From contig CAYPOT010000083.1 in the NCBI GenBank assembly GCA_964412455.1, positions 1 to 16,039 on the forward strand: a stretch of 16,039 nucleotides of DNA. Direction: 5' to 3'. Positions within the stretch are counted from its first letter, which is position 1, and every line of letters begins with the position of its first letter. This document shows, one piece after another, positions 13,742 through 16,039 of this stretch. The DNA is from JAAXXJ01 sp964412455 (lineage in GTDB: Bacteria > Nitrospirota > UBA9217). The position numbers and the translations under genes were made by a program. The notes beneath the pieces are model-generated. The model had not been told where the DNA came from, ran no database searches, and saw only the letters and a program-made list of their open reading frames with translations.

Positions 13742-13799
13742 AGAACCTCGCAGCGGACCTCAGCGTTGGAAGAACCTCGTTGCCGACCTCAGCGTCGGC
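13742..13799. repeat. 29-bp tandem duplication at the 3' end of the channel gene
   Basis: AGAACCTCG followed by a GACCTCAGCGT core occurs twice at an exact 29-base period (13742 and 13771), with a few mismatches. Because 29 is not a multiple of three, the duplication shifts the frame and contributes to the last residues and stop of the TMEM175-like gene (stop at 13762-13760). Confidence 0.7.
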
Positions 13800-14464
13800 C
13801 AGCCCTTGAAGGCAAAGAACACGGCCATGCACAGACACAAACCCACGCTCAGGCCGACCGACACGAAGGAAAGCGCGAACGCCGCAAGGTACATCACCGG
13901 CCCGAACCGGTATTGCCTGGTGATCTGCTGGATCTCCCTTTCGTCCACGTTCTCCGCGAGAAGTCTTCCGTTCTTTGACGCGTGATGCCACAAGCCCTTG
14001 AACGCAAAGGCGCTCGCAACGTAGGTGCCGGCAAAGACCGCTCCCGCGGTATTGGCTTCGGGGTGCATGAGGTATTCCGCCAGCAGGGCTGTCGGAAAGG
14101 GCATGAACGTTATGAACAGAAGCAACAAGCCGTTCCAGTACAGGAAAGAATGATCGGTCCTCTGGATAAAGCTGAAGATCCGGTGATGATTTACCCACTT
14201 GGCAAGGATCGTAATGAAGCTGATCGCGTAGGCGAGGTAATGAGGCCACAATTTTATCAACGCTAAGAAGAGGCTGTCGCCTTCACCCAGCTTGTGAGCC
14301 TTCGGCACCTCGATCCCGAGGACCAGCAGCGTTATGGCAATGGCGAAAACGCCGTCGCTGAACGCCTCAATGCGATGTGTTTCGTTTCGTTCGAACGTCG
14401 CCGGACTTTTTTTGGCTTTCTCAGGTATCGTTTCTTTTGTCTTTGCGACGATATCAGAGTTCAT
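13760..14464 (-). CDS. TMEM175 family potassium channel (DUF1211)
   Basis: The protein is 234 aa from the ATG at 14464, preceded by GAGG at good spacing; an extension 16 codons upstream has no support. The first helix carries the family signature RIEAFSDGVFAIAITLLVLG (about 31-50), where RxxxFSDGVFAIA and the following hydrophobic residues line the pore in bacterial TMEM175 channels. Five further hydrophobic segments follow (HYLAYAISFITILAKWV, LLLLFITFMPFPTALLAEYL, TAGAVFAGTYVASAFAF, FGPVMYLAAFALSFVSVGLS, VGLCLCMAVFFAF), giving the usual single-repeat six-helix subunit that tetramerises or dimerises. Potassium leak conductance is the known family role. The C-terminal TLRSATRFFQR is altered by a 29-bp duplication. 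Upstream lies a stem-loop-rich leader; downstream are the small frameshifted gene and the diguanylate cyclase. Confidence 0.9.
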   Translation of the reverse strand: MNSDIVAKTKETIPEKAKKSPATFERNETHRIEAFSDGVFAIAITLLVLGIEVPKAHKLGEGDSLFLALIKLWPHYLAYAISFITILAKWVNHHRIFSFIQRTDHSFLYWNGLLLLFITFMPFPTALLAEYLMHPEANTAGAVFAGTYVASAFAFKGLWHHASKNGRLLAENVDEREIQQITRQYRFGPVMYLAAFALSFVSVGLSVGLCLCMAVFFAFKGWPTLRSATRFFQR

Positions 14465-14525
14465 TCCTTGACCTCGTTCCTCTCTCACTGCGTCCCCTGA
14501 TCTTCGCTGCACGATGTATCCCGTT

Positions 14526-14833
14526 TCCCTATGCGATCATCCATCAAGCGAGAAAGAGCATAGGGACACTGAAGGGGCGGATTAACCTTTGATGTTGGCG
14601 GATAATAATCCAAATTATTCTTTTGCAAAGCCTTCACCCCATGGGTGAATCCGGGAACGAGCACATTTCCCGAAGCGACTCTACTGAGCTCGCCGAAGTC
14701 TTGCTGAGGAGTTGGCGAGCGGTTGGAATACATTAAGACTACCTTGAGGATCAAAGACTCCTTGCAGCATGCAGGAGGTGGCTTCAATCCCCCGCCGGCA
14801 GGGAATCCGATCTTTAGACCCTTGTTCGGATTC
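14526..14833. ncRNA. Stem-loop-rich gene-free region, candidate structured RNA or leader
   Basis: This is most of the 14465-14888 gap, which has no credible gene. Seven stems succeed each other: 14526-14534/14558-14566 (9 bp, TCCCTATGC), 14604-14609/14614-14619 (6 bp), 14633-14639/14643-14649 (7 bp, TTCACCC), 14652-14657/14667-14672 (6 bp, CGGGAA), 14688-14694/14714-14720 (7 bp, GCTCGCC), 14758-14766/14770-14777 (8 bp with one bulged T) and 14803-14810/14826-14833 (8 bp, GAATCCGA). All but the sixth are perfect. They do not overlap. On the minus strand this would be a leader of the channel gene; the strand is not settled. I match it to no known RNA class. Confidence 0.45.
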
Positions 14834-14837
14834 GCTT

Positions 14838-14867
14838 ATAAGTGTCTACTTCTGGTCTCCCTGTCAA
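14838..14867 (-). promoter_or_regulatory. Possible sigma-70 promoter upstream of the stem-loop region
   Basis: A perfect -35 hexamer TTGACA lies at 14867-14862. The downstream candidates for a -10 are ACTTAT (14843-14838, 18-base spacer) or TATAAG (14840-14835, 21-base spacer), neither ideal. Transcription would begin near 14830, inside the first stem, and run toward the TMEM175-like gene. Confidence 0.25.
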
Positions 14868-14888
14868 CTGACTTTTTTAGATAAAATC

Positions 14889-15506
14889 CTATCTCAGTAA
14901 TTTATGTTCAGCCATGGCGTTCACCATGACGTTGATAAAGGTTTTGATTTGATTTTCGTTCGAACCCCGTATCTCGGTCTCGGACGCGGCTGACCAGATC
15001 AGCTTGTCTGTCGCAGTGTCATACAGGTTGGTTTCCATGAGCGCGTATTCGTCCTCGGCCATGTAGCCGGGAGTGTACACGGCCTGATAACCATGCCCGT
15101 AATAGTCGCGCCACCTGCCGTAATAGGAGGGAGGGTAATAGACCGTCCCGGGAACATATACGTGAACGATCTTTTTGCTCGCCATCCTCGTAATAAGCAC
15201 CGCATCGGCGCCCTGTTCCTTCATCTTCGCGGCGATGACCGCGTTATCACCCTGCTTTTCATCGGGCATGACGGTATAGCTCGCAACGGCATCCGTCCTC
15301 CGGGCCTTGAGCTGCCGGACAAACTCGTCCTCGAAAATTCTTTTGTTGAGCGGCTTCCGGGCCACCCCGATGACCATGATCTTACGGGGCTGGCCCTGAT
15401 ACGATGGGTCCTTCCAGGCCGAGGTAAGCGTTGTCGTTGCACATGCCGTGATGAGCAGCGCACTGAGCATCCCAATACAGATTGAGCTTCGCAAAGTCCG
15501 CGTCAT
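14889..15506 (-). CDS. DUF4136-like lipoprotein
   Basis: A 205-aa protein with a lipobox (SALLITAC) after a short basic and hydrophobic signal, so it is a lipoprotein. The mature part starts TTTLTSAWKDPSYQGQPRK, then IMVIGVARKPLNKRIFEDEF, a pattern common in DUF4136-type and related lipoproteins, with VLITRM in the middle and a Tyr/Gly-rich low-complexity stretch (YYPPSYYGRWRDYYGHGYQA) at about 120-150. The end (ETNLYDTATDKLIWSAASET, NAMAEHKLLR) also fits. GAAGGAGG precedes the ATG at 15506. Function is unknown. Family membership is from remembered motif patterns, not a search. Confidence 0.7.
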   Translation of the reverse strand: MTRTLRSSICIGMLSALLITACATTTLTSAWKDPSYQGQPRKIMVIGVARKPLNKRIFEDEFVRQLKARRTDAVASYTVMPDEKQGDNAVIAAKMKEQGADAVLITRMASKKIVHVYVPGTVYYPPSYYGRWRDYYGHGYQAVYTPGYMAEDEYALMETNLYDTATDKLIWSAASETEIRGSNENQIKTFINVMVNAMAEHKLLR

Positions 15507-15590
15507 ACTTTATTCGCCTCCTTCAGATGAAGAATGGATTGAATCGACCTGGCCGCCATCGGCTGCTTCATTCTTCGCGTTTTAACAAGG

Positions 15591-15776
15591 CTATTTACCT
15601 TTGATGTCGTCCTGTATCTTCTTGCCGGTCTTTTCGAGCTGCTGTCCGCCTTGTTCTATCGTCTTGTCAATTTTCTTGCCGGCGCGCTCTGCCGGTCCCT
15701 GTTGACAACCGGACAGCCCCGCAAGCAAAACACTCGTGGCCAGCGCCGCGATGACACACCATCGCATTTTCATCAT
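15591..15776 (-). CDS. Entericidin-like small lipoprotein
   Basis: The 61-aa product starts MMKMRWCVIAALATSVLLAG and carries the lipobox LSGC at about residues 21-24. The mature part is only 38 residues and is charged and helical (AGKKIDKTIEQGGQQLEKTG, then KKIQDDIKGK). This is the layout of entericidin-like and similar stress-induced small lipoproteins, often annotated only as lipoproteins. AAAAAGGAGATGG lies upstream of the ATG at 15776. Whether it has any toxin or antidote role is not shown by sequence. It precedes the DUF4136-like gene by about 84 bp. Confidence 0.75.
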   Translation of the reverse strand: MMKMRWCVIAALATSVLLAGLSGCQQGPAERAGKKIDKTIEQGGQQLEKTGKKIQDDIKGK

Positions 15777-15822
15777 TAACCATCTCCTTTTTACTACAGC
15801 CGTTTAACCACACAAAGCTGAA

Positions 15823-15960
15823 TCAGTTATCATGTCTTTTTAACGCCGCCGCTTCCGTCACCTGCGATTTTACATAGTCAAGATATTTCTGTATATCCTG
15901 CCCGGTCCATTCCGCAGGCTGCTTCCCTGTCTGAGATATGAATTGATCCAGCAGTTTCAT
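15823..15960 (-). CDS. Small hypothetical protein, 45 aa
   Basis: An ATG at 15960-15958 follows GGAGGAGATGCTCC, a strong ribosome binding site. The frame reads MKLLDQFISQTGKQPAEWTG, then QDIQKYLDYVKSQVTEAAAL and KRHDN, ending with TGA at 15825-15823. The composition is charged and helical, without signal peptide or membrane segment, so it should be cytoplasmic. It ends 46 bp before the lipoprotein gene and is probably its operon partner. I do not recognise a family. The good ribosome site and normal composition are the main support. Confidence 0.55.
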   Translation of the reverse strand: MKLLDQFISQTGKQPAEWTGQDIQKYLDYVKSQVTEAAALKRHDN

Positions 15961-16003
15961 GGAGCATCTCCTCCCTCTCTTGATCGTAATGTCAAAACTT
16001 TCA

Positions 16004-16039
16004 CCGCAGAGAACGCGGAGGACGCAGAGAACTTCTTGG
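16004..16039. repeat. Partial 9-nt tandem intergenic repeat at the window edge
   Basis: Three consecutive 9-base units (CCGCAGAGA, ACGCGGAGG, ACGCAGAGA) occur at 16004-16030 and the sequence then runs off the window. The CGCAGAGAACGC type of repeat is a common non-coding intergenic element in several environmental Gram-negative lineages. Confidence 0.55.

Noticed and set aside
14485..14787. Minus-strand 100-codon frame in the stem-loop region
   Set aside because: It needs a TTG start without a ribosome site, has odd composition, and coincides with several perfect stems that better explain the sequence.
1..16039. CRISPR arrays, tRNA or rRNA genes, transposases
   Set aside because: None was seen. 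The repeats present are protein-coding PAS units or short intergenic elements, and no transposase motif occurs.

Overview
The window reads as a chromosomal stretch of a Gram-negative bacterium of moderately high GC. Envelope features show this: an outer-membrane phospholipase with an aromatic C-terminus, several lipoboxes, and YqjD/YqjE-like inner-membrane proteins. Gene style and the short GC-rich intergenic repeats suggest Desulfobacterota or Nitrospirota, but no rRNA or other taxonomic marker is present, so this is only a guess. Every gene I can support lies on the minus strand. The long plus-strand open frames are antisense shadows.

Layout in the direction of transcription (right to left). 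15.96-14.89 kb: a 45-aa hypothetical, an entericidin-like small lipoprotein and a 205-aa DUF4136-like lipoprotein. 14.89-14.46 kb: a gene-free stretch crowded with perfect stem-loops. 14.46-11.13 kb: a compact run of a TMEM175-type potassium channel, a small gene interrupted at a seven-A run, a GAF-GGDEF diguanylate cyclase and a full-length AI-2E family transporter (4-bp ATGA overlap with the cyclase). 11.06-10.98 kb: a small inverted-repeat element. 10.90-8.26 kb: YqjD/ElaB-like and YqjE-like proteins, three PA2779-family proteins and a PA2778-like C39-fold lipoprotein whose catalytic Cys is replaced by Gly. 8.17-5.44 kb: a histidine kinase with three near-identical tandem PAS units, overlapping a double-receiver response regulator. 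5.34-2.36 kb: OMPLA phospholipase, an eRF1-like protein overlapping a DUF3108 protein, and a two-TM protein with a strict Gly heptad. 2.31-0.13 kb: a truncated AI-2E paralogue and poorly known ORFs, with a perfect 24-bp palindrome near 0.42 kb and a partial gene running off the left edge.

The common theme is the cell envelope and signalling: membrane-damage or lipid turnover (OMPLA), ribosome- and membrane-associated stress proteins (YqjD/E type), small anchored proteins of unknown function (PA2779 family), ion transport, and c-di-GMP and phosphorelay signalling. The items most worth follow-up are the stem-loop-rich region upstream of the channel gene, the PA2779 triplet with its apparently inactive C39 partner, and the slippery-run small gene.
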